From: an uncultured Collinsella sp.
GTDB lineage: Bacteria; Actinomycetota; Coriobacteriia; Coriobacteriales; Coriobacteriaceae
DNA length: 64,000 bases
Assembly (NCBI GenBank): GCA_900542905.1
Contig: UQPF01000001.1
Coordinates: forward strand, 224,148 to 288,147
Reading direction: 5' to 3'
Of this stretch, positions 32,696-42,399 are shown one piece after another. The translations under genes were made by a program, and so were the position numbers. Position 1 is the first letter of the stretch. Each line of letters starts with the position of its first letter. The notes beneath the pieces are model-generated. The model saw only the letters and a list, made by a program, of their open reading frames with translations, had not been told where the DNA came from and ran no database searches.

Positions 32696-34366
32696 CTAGT
32701 GGCGGAGCCCCAGCAAGCCGCGGCCGCGATGGCGAGCGTCGGCGTGCACCTGAGCGTGCGGACCGGCGGCCTTGACGGACTCGGGCAAGTGCGAGTACTT
32801 TTTCTCGAAGTTCTCCTCGAACATCACGGCCAGGTTGTGCGCGGCCTCGTCGTAGCGCACGGTGCTCTGCCAGTACTGGCGCGGCACCAGGATACCGTCG
32901 GGCACACCGTGGCACGTAGTGGGAATGTCGACATTAAAGATGTCGTCGTGCACGAACTCGCTGTCCTCGATGGTGCCGTCGAGGGCGCGAGCGACCAGTG
33001 AGCGCGTGTAGGCCAGCTCGATGCGATGGCCCACGCCGTAGCCGCCACCAATCCAGCCGGTGTTGACCAGGTAGACGCGCGTGCGTCCGTCGGCGATACG
33101 CTCGCCGAGCATCTTGGCGTAGACCATGGGGTCGAGCGGCATAAACGGCTCGCCAAACAGCGACGAGAACGTAGGCGTGGGCTCGGTGACGCCGACCTCG
33201 GTGCCGGGGATCTTGGCCGTAAAACCCGTTACAAAGTGATACATGGCGGCATCGGCCGTCAGGCGTGAGATGGGCGGCAGCACGCCAAAGGCGTCGCAGG
33301 TCAAAAACAGCACGACGCTCGGAGTGGTGCCCATGCCCTTGGTCCACGCGTTGGGAATGTGCTCGACGGGATAGGCCACGCGCGTGTTGTGCGTGATCGA
33401 GACGTCGTCGTAGTTGGGCTTGCGATTCTCATCGAGTACCACGTTTTCACAGATGGCGCCAAAGCGAACGGCATTGAAGATCTCGGGCTCGTGGAACGCG
33501 TCCAGGCCCTCGCACTTGGCGTAGCAGCCGCCCTCGACGTTAAAGATGCCCATATCGGACCAGCCGTGCTCGTCATCGCCGATCAGCAGGCGCGTGGGGT
33601 TGGCCGAAAGCGTGGTCTTGCCGGTGCCGGACAGGCCAAAGAACACGGCGGTCTCATGCGTGACGGGATCCATACTGGCCGAGCAATGCATGGGCAGCAC
33701 ATCGTCCTCGACGGGCAGCAGGTAATTCATGACGCTGAAGATGGACTTTTTGATCTCGCCGGAGTAGCCGGTGCCTGCGACCAGAATCACGCGCTCCTGG
33801 AAGTTGATGACCACCGCGGCGCTGGAGTTGAGGCCCTTGATGGCAGGATCGCACTGATAGCCGGGTGCGGCAAGGACGCAGAAGTCCGGCTCGCCGGTGC
33901 GTGCGATTTCGCGGGCAAGCGGGCGGGCGAGCATTTGCTTAATGAAGAGTGCCTGGCTGGCACGCTCGCAGGCAACAAGCAGGCGACGCGTGTGGTTGCG
34001 GTCAGTGCCCGCCATGCCGCGCGTGACGAACACGTCGCGCTCGTTGAGATAGTCGACGATGCCGGCCTTGATGGCCTCATAGCTCTCGACGGACAGTGGG
34101 CGGTTGACCGCACCCCAGGCGATCTTGTCGTGAACATCGGGGGTGTCAACGATAAAACGATCGTTGGGCGAACGACCAGTGCGCTCCCCCGTCTCGATCA
34201 CGAGCGCGCCATTAGAAGCCATACGGCCCTCTTTGCGACGAATAGCGTGCTCGACAAGCTCTGCCGCCGGCAGGTCCACCAGCAGACGGGGTTGATTCTC
34301 GGCGGGATCTTCAACGAGCGTAATACCAAAGTTGGACAGAACTTCTGCAGGGGTAACACCAGGCAT
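32696..34366 (-). CDS. pckA: Phosphoenolpyruvate carboxykinase (ATP)
   Basis: 556 residues. Interconverts oxaloacetate and PEP with ATP/ADP; in anaerobes it often runs toward oxaloacetate to feed fumarate reduction. Motifs: TGRSPNDRFIVD, the kinase-1a P-loop GLSGTGKTTL (residues 244-253), LIGDDEHGWSDMGIFNVEGGCYAK with metal-binding Asp, and NTGWIGGGYGVGHRI. AAAGGAGGCCCC precedes the ATG at 34366. Monocistronic. Confidence 0.96.
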   Translation of the reverse strand: MPGVTPAEVLSNFGITLVEDPAENQPRLLVDLPAAELVEHAIRRKEGRMASNGALVIETGERTGRSPNDRFIVDTPDVHDKIAWGAVNRPLSVESYEAIKAGIVDYLNERDVFVTRGMAGTDRNHTRRLLVACERASQALFIKQMLARPLAREIARTGEPDFCVLAAPGYQCDPAIKGLNSSAAVVINFQERVILVAGTGYSGEIKKSIFSVMNYLLPVEDDVLPMHCSASMDPVTHETAVFFGLSGTGKTTLSANPTRLLIGDDEHGWSDMGIFNVEGGCYAKCEGLDAFHEPEIFNAVRFGAICENVVLDENRKPNYDDVSITHNTRVAYPVEHIPNAWTKGMGTTPSVVLFLTCDAFGVLPPISRLTADAAMYHFVTGFTAKIPGTEVGVTEPTPTFSSLFGEPFMPLDPMVYAKMLGERIADGRTRVYLVNTGWIGGGYGVGHRIELAYTRSLVARALDGTIEDSEFVHDDIFNVDIPTTCHGVPDGILVPRQYWQSTVRYDEAAHNLAVMFEENFEKKYSHLPESVKAAGPHAQVHADARHRGRGLLGLRH

Positions 34367-34505
34367 GGGGCCTCCTTTAAAAACGCGACACGTGGACGCG
34401 ACGCGCACTTTACTCACGTAAAGCCCGTTGTACCCGATATGCAAAAACGTTTTTGCGGCAAGGGCGGCAAGCCCGCCCAACGGTCAAAAATCGCAGGCAA
34501 GCGGC

Positions 34506-34560
34506 CTAGTCATTGGGGACGTTTTTAAACGCCTAGTCATTGGGAACACTCTTGAACAGG
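34506..34560. repeat. GGGGACG-class intergenic repeat, copy c
   Basis: CCTAGTCATTGGGGACGTTTTT followed by AAACG, then CCTAGTCATTGGGAACACTCTT. Two near-direct repeats of CCTAGTCATTGGG. Confidence 0.68.
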
Positions 34561-34565
34561 CAACA

Positions 34566-34645
34566 TTCAAGGAGCGCCCCCGGATGCCGGCACTTAGGGA
34601 CGTTCCCAAAGTGCCGGCACATAAGGAACGTCCCTAAGTGCCGAC
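34566..34645. repeat. GGGGACG-class intergenic repeat, copy d
   Basis: Three phased half-units: ATGCCGGCACTTAGGGACG, TTCCCAAAGTGCCGGCACA and GGAACGTCCCTAAGTGCCG. They can fold into competing hairpins. It abuts the lactate permease stop. Confidence 0.68.
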
Positions 34646-36216
34646 TACAGCGGCAGGCCTTGGCCGAGCATGGCTATGGCGCTCATCAGGACCAGCATGC
34701 CGGCGGCGTAGGGCAGGACGGCGCCCAAGAGTTCGGCATCCTTACCGCGCACGAGCACGGCGGCAAGACCAATGGCGAGGGTCTGCGGCGAGATCATCTT
34801 ACCGGCGGCGACGCCCAGGGCGTTCAACGCGACCATCCAGTAGTCGCTCACACCCAGCGCAGTGGCAGCCTGGCTCTGAATGGGGCCAAACAGCATGCCC
34901 GAGGACGTGCCCGAGCCGGTCACAAACGCACCGACTGCGCCGATCCACGGAGCCAGAATCGGGTACAGCCCACCGGCGACGGCGATGCAGAACGCGCTGA
35001 TCGAAGAGATCATGCCCGCATAGCCCATCACCTTGGCACAGCCCAGCACCGAAAGCATCGTGATCACCGTCGGCATCATCTGCTTCACAGTCGCGGCCAG
35101 CACCTCGCCCATCATGCGTGGCGAAGCACCCTGAATGGCACCGCCGACAAACGCGGCCAGGAAGATCCAAACACCCGGCGTGTTAATCCACGAAAACGTA
35201 AGCGTACCGGGGTTCTCGCCGCAATACACCTGCACGTGGCTTGCAAAGGGCGCAAGCGCGGCATGCACGGCGGGCACCAGGTTGGACGTACCCAGCAGCA
35301 GTACAAAAATCAGAATGAAGCACGACCAGGCCGAAAGCGCCGATTTAACGGTGAGCTGTTCGCCGGCCTCGATATTCATATGGAAGCGTGCGTCCAGATG
35401 CCCCGACTTCTCGGCACGCATGGCAAGCGCAGCTGTCAGCGCGAGCGAAACGATGGATCCTACGACCACGGCCAGCTCGGGGCCCACAAACATGGCAACG
35501 ACCAGAGCCGCGCCGACAAACGACACGCCGGAGAGCAACGCCACGCCGGCAACACCGTGCAGACGCTCGCCCACACTCGCGGCATTGCCCTGGTCATCGG
35601 CAACACGGCCCGCAACCAGCACAATAAATAGCGGCATCACCACAAAGAACGGTGCGAGCTGCACCAGCTGAACGGTCGCTAGGTGAAGGGAATCCAAACC
35701 CACCAGGTCGGCAACGGACACCGTGGGGATGCCGATGGAGCCGTAGGGCGTGGGCACGCCGTTGGCCAGCAGGCAGATGAGCACGGCAGGCACGGCCTCA
35801 AAGCCCAGGCCCGCGAGCATGCCGGCGGGAATGGCGACAGCGGTACCGAAGCCGGCCATGCCCTCCATAAAGCCACCGAAGCACCAAGCCACGAGCAGCG
35901 CCAGCAGACGGCGGTCGCTGCTGATGGAGGTGATCATGCTGCCGATCACGTCCATGGCGCCCGTACGAACGCACAGGTTATACGTGAACACCGCGGCGAT
36001 GATCACCAGGACGATGGGCCACAGAGCCATCAAAAAACCTTCGAGCGAGGCGGTCGCGATCTGCGCTGCCGGCAGGTGCCACCATGCGAAGGCAAGCAAG
36101 CACGAAAGGACAAACGATCCGATAGCGGCCTTCCAAGCTGGCCATTTAAAGCACAGCAGCATCACGACCAGCCAAATAATCGGCACAAGAGCCAGTAAGA
36201 ATGCGGCGACGTCCAT
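34645..36216 (-). CDS. L-lactate permease family transporter (LctP)
   Basis: 523 residues, about 13 membrane helices. Family features: LVIIAAVFTYNLCVRTGAMD, WCFGGFMEGMAGFGTAVAIPAGML, PTPYGSIGIPT and FVTGSGTSSGMLFGPIQSQAA. LctP proteins carry lactate or glycolate with protons across the membrane. No lactate dehydrogenase gene is adjacent, so direction and substrate are inferred. Adjacent to pckA, both serving C3/C4 metabolism. Confidence 0.9.
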   Translation of the reverse strand: MDVAAFLLALVPIIWLVVMLLCFKWPAWKAAIGSFVLSCLLAFAWWHLPAAQIATASLEGFLMALWPIVLVIIAAVFTYNLCVRTGAMDVIGSMITSISSDRRLLALLVAWCFGGFMEGMAGFGTAVAIPAGMLAGLGFEAVPAVLICLLANGVPTPYGSIGIPTVSVADLVGLDSLHLATVQLVQLAPFFVVMPLFIVLVAGRVADDQGNAASVGERLHGVAGVALLSGVSFVGAALVVAMFVGPELAVVVGSIVSLALTAALAMRAEKSGHLDARFHMNIEAGEQLTVKSALSAWSCFILIFVLLLGTSNLVPAVHAALAPFASHVQVYCGENPGTLTFSWINTPGVWIFLAAFVGGAIQGASPRMMGEVLAATVKQMMPTVITMLSVLGCAKVMGYAGMISSISAFCIAVAGGLYPILAPWIGAVGAFVTGSGTSSGMLFGPIQSQAATALGVSDYWMVALNALGVAAGKMISPQTLAIGLAAVLVRGKDAELLGAVLPYAAGMLVLMSAIAMLGQGLPL

Positions 36217-36396
36217 AGGTAGAAGCTCCTTGGTACCGCGTGGGCGGCATCGGGGGTGTCACAAAACTTCAACAGGATACCGCACGTTTACCGACAAATT
36301 ACAGCCGCCCGCCGAAATTATTGAACAATCCGTTCAAAAACACGAGCGAACACCGTCGCGTCTATACTAAAGCGCAGCAATAGAAAGGACTCCGCT

Positions 36397-37977
36397 TTGA
36401 GTATCACGCCCCTCGATAGCATTCGCCGCGCCATCGCCCGCCGCAACGGCACCTCCAACCCCGCTGCATCGAAGGACGGCGCCGCGAAGGCCCAGGGCGG
36501 CCGCATCGAGAACGGCCTCTTCCCTGCCTCGCACACTGCCGAGGAACTCGCACGCATCCAAGAGCTGAGTCAGCGCAACGCCGGCGGGCCCGATAGCAGC
36601 CAAGCCACACGTCGCCGGCGCGAACGCGATCGGGAGCCCGGCCCCGTCCGCCGCATGGTCAACGCTTGGTGGAACCGTCTGCTCGGCGCCGTCTACGGCG
36701 GCGGGTTCTCCACGCAAGAGGCTGAATACGAAGAGCACGCCACCAGCCGCGACTATCTTTGGAACACCCTCGGCACCGCCGTGTGGGGTCTGGCGTTTCC
36801 GTTGCTCACCATCGTGTCTACGCAGCTCGTGGGCGCCGAAGAAGCCGGCAAGTTCTCCATCGCCTTTGTCACCGGCACGCTCATCATGATCGCGTGCAAC
36901 TACGGCGTGCGCAATTTCCAGGTCTCGGACATCGACGAAAAGACGTCCTTCGCCTCCTACCAGCTCAATCGTTGGATCTGCGGAGCGCTCGCCCTAGGCT
37001 GCGGCCTCATGTATAGCAGCGCCCGCGGCTATGACGCGCAGATGGCGACGATCGGCCTGGGCGTCTACCTGTATAAGGTCATCGACGGCGTCGCCGACGT
37101 GTACGAAGGCCGCCTGCAGCAGGCCGACAAGCTCTACTTGGCTGGAATGAGTCAAACGCTACGCTCCGTCGGCGTCATCGCGGTCTTCAGCGTGGCGCTG
37201 TTCTTCACGCGTAGCATGCCCATCGCGGCCATGGCCATGGGCATCGCCGCGATCGCCTCGCTCGTGCTGGTCACCGCGCCGCTCGCCCTGCTCGAGACCG
37301 AAAAATCGCGCCGCGTGAGCCTGCGCGAGGTCGGCCACTTGTTTGTCCATTGCGCCCCACTCTTTGGCGCGCTATTCCTGTTCAACCTTATCGAGAGCAT
37401 GCCCAAGTTTGTGATGGAAGGAACACTAGCCTACAAATACCAGCTGTACTTTAATGCCCTGTTTTTTCCAGCTCAAGCTATTCTGTTGAGCATTGGATTT
37501 GTCTATAAACCGCAGCTCCTGCGCTTGTCGAGCATTTGGGCTAATCCTCGCAAGCGTCGTCGCTTTGACCTGATTATTTTTGCCGTTATGGCGCTGATCG
37601 TGGTCATCACCGGCGTGTGCGCCGCATTTATGGCAGGTCCCGGTATTCCCCTCATGAGCTATATGTACGGCCTCAACTTTGAGCGCTACCGCACATTGGC
37701 GCTGCTGATGGTCGTCGCCGGCGGCGTCACCGCGGCCATCGACTTTATCTACGCCATCATCACGGTGCTGCGCCATGCCGGCGACGTCACCAAGATCTAC
37801 CTGATCTGCTTTGCCGTGAGCATGGTGCTCCCGGTGATTCTGATCAATCTGCTCGGCCTGATGGGCGCCGTCGTGAGCTACCTGGCCATCATGGCCCTAC
37901 TGCTGGTACTGTTGATTATCGAGTACGCCCACATCCGCCAACGCATAGAGAGGGACCGGAATCCGTACGGCGCCTAA
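36397..37977 (+). CDS. Polysaccharide flippase-like membrane protein (MOP/Wzx type)
   Basis: 526 residues. A charged ~110-residue cytoplasmic N-terminus precedes about 12 TM helices beginning at LWNTLGTAVWGLAFPLLTIV. The layout and segments such as GKFSIAFVTGTLIMIACNYGVRNF resemble oligosaccharide flippases. No glycosyltransferase cluster is adjacent, though a WecA-type gene lies 9 kb upstream. The start is TTG at 36397 with AAAGGA seven bases upstream; no ATG is in position. Confidence 0.72.
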   Translation: MSITPLDSIRRAIARRNGTSNPAASKDGAAKAQGGRIENGLFPASHTAEELARIQELSQRNAGGPDSSQATRRRRERDREPGPVRRMVNAWWNRLLGAVYGGGFSTQEAEYEEHATSRDYLWNTLGTAVWGLAFPLLTIVSTQLVGAEEAGKFSIAFVTGTLIMIACNYGVRNFQVSDIDEKTSFASYQLNRWICGALALGCGLMYSSARGYDAQMATIGLGVYLYKVIDGVADVYEGRLQQADKLYLAGMSQTLRSVGVIAVFSVALFFTRSMPIAAMAMGIAAIASLVLVTAPLALLETEKSRRVSLREVGHLFVHCAPLFGALFLFNLIESMPKFVMEGTLAYKYQLYFNALFFPAQAILLSIGFVYKPQLLRLSSIWANPRKRRRFDLIIFAVMALIVVITGVCAAFMAGPGIPLMSYMYGLNFERYRTLALLMVVAGGVTAAIDFIYAIITVLRHAGDVTKIYLICFAVSMVLPVILINLLGLMGAVVSYLAIMALLLVLLIIEYAHIRQRIERDRNPYGA

Positions 37978-38047
37978 TTGCGGCGATGGGAGAAGCTAAT
38001 TTGCGGTGGAATCACCCCGGCTGGAGTCTCGTTGCGGACACGCAAAA

Positions 38048-38170
38048 CTAAGTGAGTAGACTTTTACCGAATCCCGGACCACACCGACAAAGCACAAGTC
38101 CGTGACCAGCGGTTTTATTGAGGCAAATATGTTGGGTGCTCGGCATTTCCAAAAAAGTCTACTCACTTAG
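38048..38170. repeat. 123-bp inverted-repeat element E3
   Basis: Perfect 18-bp terminal inverted repeats CTAAGTGAGTAGACTTTT (38048-38065) / AAAAGTCTACTCACTTAG (38153-38170). The interior includes GACCAGCGGTTTTATTG, matching E1 at 15097-15224. No coding capacity. It fills most of the 305-bp gap between the flippase and phosphoesterase genes. Confidence 0.72.
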
Positions 38171-38183
38171 CCAGCGGGCAGCC

Positions 38184-38221
38184 AAATGATTATTTAATCC
38201 CCGTCCCTGAAAAATCAATTT
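38184..38221. repeat. CCGTCCC-loop palindrome, copy 2
   Basis: AAATGATTATTT / GAAAAATCAATTT arms around AATCCCCGTCCCTG. It shares ATCCCCGTCCC.GAAAAATCA with 25473-25495. Confidence 0.6.
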
Positions 38222-38282
38222 GCGGGCAGAAGGGCAAAAGTAGTCAAAAAACCCTTCCCATATTAGCTACCCCTTGCACCGA

Positions 38283-39122
38283 TTATTCGCCCGGGTTGAT
38301 GTTCGCGTAGAACTCCGCCCCATCATCGAGCCGCAGGATGCCCACGCGACCGAACTCGGAGCCGGTGGCGGCAGCGCAGTCGATGTCGATGCGATCGGGC
38401 ACACCGGCGGCATCCTCGCCGCCCAGGCGCACGATCTGCCCGCGGCCCGACTCCTCGTCGAGCCGCGCAAGACCACCGACCTCGCAATAACGCCCGAGCG
38501 ACACCGTTGGCGTGTGACCGCTCACAACGACCGGGCCCTTACCCTCGGTAGAAAGCAGCCCGGTCGGCACATCCCAATAGCCGTGACGAATCCACAGCAG
38601 GTCATCGGACGACTGTACCGCGAGCATCTGCTGCAGCAGCTCGCGATCGGCACCCACCGCTCCAACGCCATCGGCACAATCGACGCCATGCTCAAGCAAA
38701 AACGCGCGCGCCGCCTTCATCTCGATTCCAGCATGTACCAGCAGATACGGGCGCTCCTCGGTCTCGACCACCGCGTAGAGCGGCAGCGCGGCCATCCATC
38801 GCACGAGCTCCTCGTATGCCTCAAATTCCATGTCGTTGAGCTGCTCGCGCGTCGTCCAGCCACCGTTGATATCCCAGGTCTCGGCATCGAGCGGATCCTG
38901 ACCAATGATGGCATCGAGCATGATCTGCTCGTGATTACCCTTGAGCACGTGGGCGTTGGGCAGCGAGCGCACGAGCTTAATAACGCCGACCGGATCGGGC
39001 CCGCGATCGATCATGTCGCCCAGCACGTACAGCGTGTCGTCGGACGTCAACGAGATCTTAGACAGGGCCTCGTCAAGCGCACGCACGTGCCCGTGAGCAT
39101 CAGATGTCACATAGATCGCCAT
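38283..39122 (-). CDS. Calcineurin-like metallophosphoesterase (ApaH/PPP-like)
   Basis: 279 residues. The five metallophosphatase motifs are in order: DAHGH, GDMIDRGPD, GNHEQ, the His in LLVHAG and GHTP. This fits Ser/Thr protein phosphatase or diadenosine tetraphosphatase-type enzymes, most like short PrpA/ApaH proteins; the substrate cannot be set. Cytoplasmic, monocistronic. Confidence 0.87.
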   Translation of the reverse strand: MAIYVTSDAHGHVRALDEALSKISLTSDDTLYVLGDMIDRGPDPVGVIKLVRSLPNAHVLKGNHEQIMLDAIIGQDPLDAETWDINGGWTTREQLNDMEFEAYEELVRWMAALPLYAVVETEERPYLLVHAGIEMKAARAFLLEHGVDCADGVGAVGADRELLQQMLAVQSSDDLLWIRHGYWDVPTGLLSTEGKGPVVVSGHTPTVSLGRYCEVGGLARLDEESGRGQIVRLGGEDAAGVPDRIDIDCAAATGSEFGRVGILRLDDGAEFYANINPGE

Positions 39123-39376
39123 GGTACGCCTCTCCTTGCATTGCGGCCGAAGCCCGGTGCCGCAACTAAAACTTCAAGTTGAACTTAAACGTTACCCATT
39201 GTACTCCGTTGTAATAAAGCTGGAAAGGGTTTCCGAGCAGAGGCAAAGACGGCAGCCGTCTATGACGATATCGCGCACGCCCGCAATCCAACCCCCATAA
39301 ACCCACCATCTTTGGGTACAAATAACCGCAGACAACTGACCGTGCCACGCCAACCACCCAGGAGCGGACACTCCCC

Positions 39377-40978
39377 ATGAACCAGATTCTTCTCTTTATC
39401 GGCCTCGTCATTATTCTGTGCCTGACCATCAAACCCGTCGGCAAAAAGCTCCCCTTCCCCACCCTGCTCATCTTTATCGCGCTGGGTATGCTGTTGGGCG
39501 TCAACGGCCCGGCGCACATCGACTTTAGCGACTACGCACTCACCGAAACTGTCTGCAGCACGGCGCTGCTGTTCATCATGTTCTACGGCGGCTTTAACAC
39601 CAATATCGACCTTGCCAAGCCCGTCGCTGCGCCGGCGGTGCTGCTGAGCACGCTCGGCGTCGTCATCACTGCCGGCATCACCGGCGTGTTCGCCCACTTC
39701 GCGCTGGGGATCGACCGGATCGGCAGCCTGCTGCTGGGATCGGTCGTGGCATCCACCGACGCGGCCAGCGTCTTTAGCGTGCTGCGCGAGCACAGCCTGT
39801 CGCTGAGGGGCGGCACCGACTCGCTGCTCGAGGTTGAATCGGGCTCCAACGACCCCGTCGCCTACATGCTCACCGCCGTGCTCGCCACACTCGCGGCCGG
39901 CGGCGACATCAACATTCCCGCACTGCTGACCAAGCAGATTATCCTGGGCGTGGGCCTGGGCCTTGCCATCGGCTGGGCGGCGGGCCGCCTGATTGAACGC
40001 GCGCACGCAACGGCCAAGGACGCGCAGACCATCTTTTTGTTCGCCGTGGCGATCGTCGCCTACGCGCTGCCGAGCTACCTGGGCGGCAACGGCTTTTTGG
40101 CCGTATACCTTGCCGGCATCGTGCTAGGCGCGAGCGACATCACCGGTAAGGCCGAGCTGGCGCACTTCTTTGACACCCTCACCGAGATGGCCGAGATGAC
40201 CATCTTCTTTTTGCTGGGCCTGCTCGTCACGCCCGCACGCCTGCCGCAAATGCTGCTGCCGGGCCTGGCACTCATGGCGTTTATGCTCTTCGTGAGCCGC
40301 CCCATCGCCGTCGGTCTGCTGCTGGCGCCCTTTAAGACCAATCCTCGCCAGGTCGCACTCGTAAGCTGGGCGGGCCTGCGCGGCGCGGCTTCGGTCGTCT
40401 TTAGCCTCTTTGCCGTTGTGGCCGGTGTTCCCGGTGGGCACGACCTGTTTGACCTGGTCTTTGTGATTGCCGTGTCGAGCATTGTGGTGCAGGGCTCGCT
40501 GCTGCCGGCGGTGGCGAAGAAACTCGATATGATCGATGCGACCGGCGACGTACGCCGCACCTTTAACGACTACCGCGACGAGGACGGTATGTCGTTTGTA
40601 AAGCTCAAGGTGGGCGCTGGACATCCGTTTGTCGGACGCTCGCTCGCCGACATTGGCAGCGCCACCGACATGCTCGTGGTCCTGGTGCTGCGCGACGGGG
40701 CGCACCCAGTACTGCCCAATGGCGACACCGTGATCCGGGAAGGCGATCTGCTGGTGATGGCCGCCCCAACGTTCGAAGAGCGTGCCGAGGTTACGCTGCG
40801 CGAGGTCACCGTGACTCCCCACGGTCGCCTGGCCGGCCAGCGCCTGCGCGACGTGCCGCAAGGCAAGCATCCGTTTATTGTGGTGATGCTCAAGCGCGAC
40901 GGCCAAACGATCATCCCCGACGGCAACACCCTCATATACGCCGGCGACGAAGCCGTCATCGCCACACTGGCGTCGTAG
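39377..40978 (+). CDS. CPA-type cation/proton antiporter with TrkA-C domains (NhaP2-like)
   Basis: 533 residues. About 12 TM helices with the CPA core TDAASVFSVLREHSL and VESGSNDPVAYML, the ND pair being typical of Na+/K+:H+ antiporters, and SWAGLRGAASVVFSL. The C-terminal cytoplasmic part (from residue ~400) has tandem RCK_C/TrkA-C-like regions (KVGAGHPFVGRSLADIG and LAGQRLRDVPQG), suggesting nucleotide-controlled K+/H+ exchange. Expected role: pH and K+ balance. Confidence 0.88.
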   Translation: MNQILLFIGLVIILCLTIKPVGKKLPFPTLLIFIALGMLLGVNGPAHIDFSDYALTETVCSTALLFIMFYGGFNTNIDLAKPVAAPAVLLSTLGVVITAGITGVFAHFALGIDRIGSLLLGSVVASTDAASVFSVLREHSLSLRGGTDSLLEVESGSNDPVAYMLTAVLATLAAGGDINIPALLTKQIILGVGLGLAIGWAAGRLIERAHATAKDAQTIFLFAVAIVAYALPSYLGGNGFLAVYLAGIVLGASDITGKAELAHFFDTLTEMAEMTIFFLLGLLVTPARLPQMLLPGLALMAFMLFVSRPIAVGLLLAPFKTNPRQVALVSWAGLRGAASVVFSLFAVVAGVPGGHDLFDLVFVIAVSSIVVQGSLLPAVAKKLDMIDATGDVRRTFNDYRDEDGMSFVKLKVGAGHPFVGRSLADIGSATDMLVVLVLRDGAHPVLPNGDTVIREGDLLVMAAPTFEERAEVTLREVTVTPHGRLAGQRLRDVPQGKHPFIVVMLKRDGQTIIPDGNTLIYAGDEAVIATLAS

Positions 40979-41205
40979 TGACCAGGAAGTGGCTAATTTG
41001 CGACGAAGAGATCAAGCGCCTAGAGAACCTCATGCCTTCGCTCACAGATTCGGATTTGCCTGAGGAGTAAAGCACCCCTCCCCCATGTAACCATCCTGTA
41101 AATCATAGCGGCGCACTCGGGTTTTGTTGTGATGCGGTCGCGCCTGGCGCTCCACTGTGCTAAAGTATCCCGAACGTTCAAACGACTACGAGGGGGAACT
41201 AGAAG

Positions 41206-42330
41206 ATGGCACGTGTGCACAACTTCTCAGCTGGCCCGGCTGCACTGCCCACAAGCGTGCTCGCCGAGATCGCCGACGAGATGATGGACTACCGCGGTTG
41301 CGGCATGTCCGTGCTCGAGATGAGCCATCGATCTAGCATGTACCAGCAGATCATCGATGACGCCGAGGCAACCCTGCGTCGCCTGCTGAGCATCCCCGAC
41401 AACTACCGCGTCCTGTTTTTGCAGGGCGGCGCCACGCTACAGTTTGCGGGCATCCCGATGAACCTCATGCGCCGCGGCCGCGCCGGCTACGTCGTGACCG
41501 GCAACTTTGCCAACAAGGCATACAAGGAGGCCGCCAAGTACGGCGAGGCCGTGCTGCTCGCGAGCTCCGAGGACACCAACTTCGACCGCATCCCCGACAT
41601 GGCCGACATCAACGCGCGCATTGCCGCCGAGGCCGCAGGCGACGGGCTCGACTACGTCTACATCTGCCAGAACAACACCATCTTTGGCACCATGTACCAC
41701 GAGCTGCCCAACTGCGGCGATGTACCGCTGGTCGCCGATGTCTCGAGCTGCTTTTTGTCGCAGCCGCTCGACGTCAAGCGCTACGGGCTCATCTACGCCG
41801 GCGCTCAGAAAAACGCCGGCGCCGCGGGCGTGACCGTGGTCATCGTGCGCGACGATTTCATCGCAGATGGCCCCGCTTTTGCGCAGACGCCGCAGTACAT
41901 GGACCTTAAGACCCAGGCCGCCAAGGGCTCCATGCTCAACACGCCCAACACCTTTGGCATCTACGTGTGCGGCAAGGTGTTCCATTGGGTCGAGGAGACC
42001 GGCGGACTTGCCGCCATGGCCGAGCGCAACTGGGCCAAGGCCAACCTGCTCTATGAGCTGCTCGAGCACAGCGAGCTGTTCCATAGCACTACGCAGGCCG
42101 ACAGCCGCTCCATCGCCAACATCACCTTCCGCACCGGCGACGCCGAACTCGACGCGGCCTTTGTCGCAGGCGCGGCCAAGCACCAGATTCAAAACGTCAA
42201 GGGCCATCGCCTGGTGGGCGGTATGCGCGCCAGCGTCTACAACGCCGTAACCATGAAAGACGTGCAGGCACTGGCCTCGTACATGAAGGACTTCGAAGCG
42301 CAGCATAGTTTGAGCCCGCGATCTAACTAG
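41206..42330 (+). CDS. serC: Phosphoserine aminotransferase
   Basis: 374 residues. Second step of serine synthesis, 3-phosphohydroxypyruvate to phosphoserine. Family start VHNFSAGPAALPTSVLAEI, then FLQGGATLQFAGIPMNLM, ADVSSCFLSQPLDV and the PLP lysine in YAGAQKNAGAAG. 70 bp upstream of serA and transcribed with it. A phosphoserine phosphatase (serB) is not adjacent. Confidence 0.95.
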   Translation: MARVHNFSAGPAALPTSVLAEIADEMMDYRGCGMSVLEMSHRSSMYQQIIDDAEATLRRLLSIPDNYRVLFLQGGATLQFAGIPMNLMRRGRAGYVVTGNFANKAYKEAAKYGEAVLLASSEDTNFDRIPDMADINARIAAEAAGDGLDYVYICQNNTIFGTMYHELPNCGDVPLVADVSSCFLSQPLDVKRYGLIYAGAQKNAGAAGVTVVIVRDDFIADGPAFAQTPQYMDLKTQAAKGSMLNTPNTFGIYVCGKVFHWVEETGGLAAMAERNWAKANLLYELLEHSELFHSTTQADSRSIANITFRTGDAELDAAFVAGAAKHQIQNVKGHRLVGGMRASVYNAVTMKDVQALASYMKDFEAQHSLSPRSN

Positions 42331-42399
42331 CCCGCAACCCGCGGGCCGACCAGCCACTTCAAACCACTTGTTTTAAACAAACCCGCTAAGGAGTTTTTC

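Noticed and set aside
34506..34645. Rho-independent terminator for the lactate permease
   Set aside because: Hairpins are present, but no T-tract follows in the permease direction, and the modules recur elsewhere as dispersed repeats.
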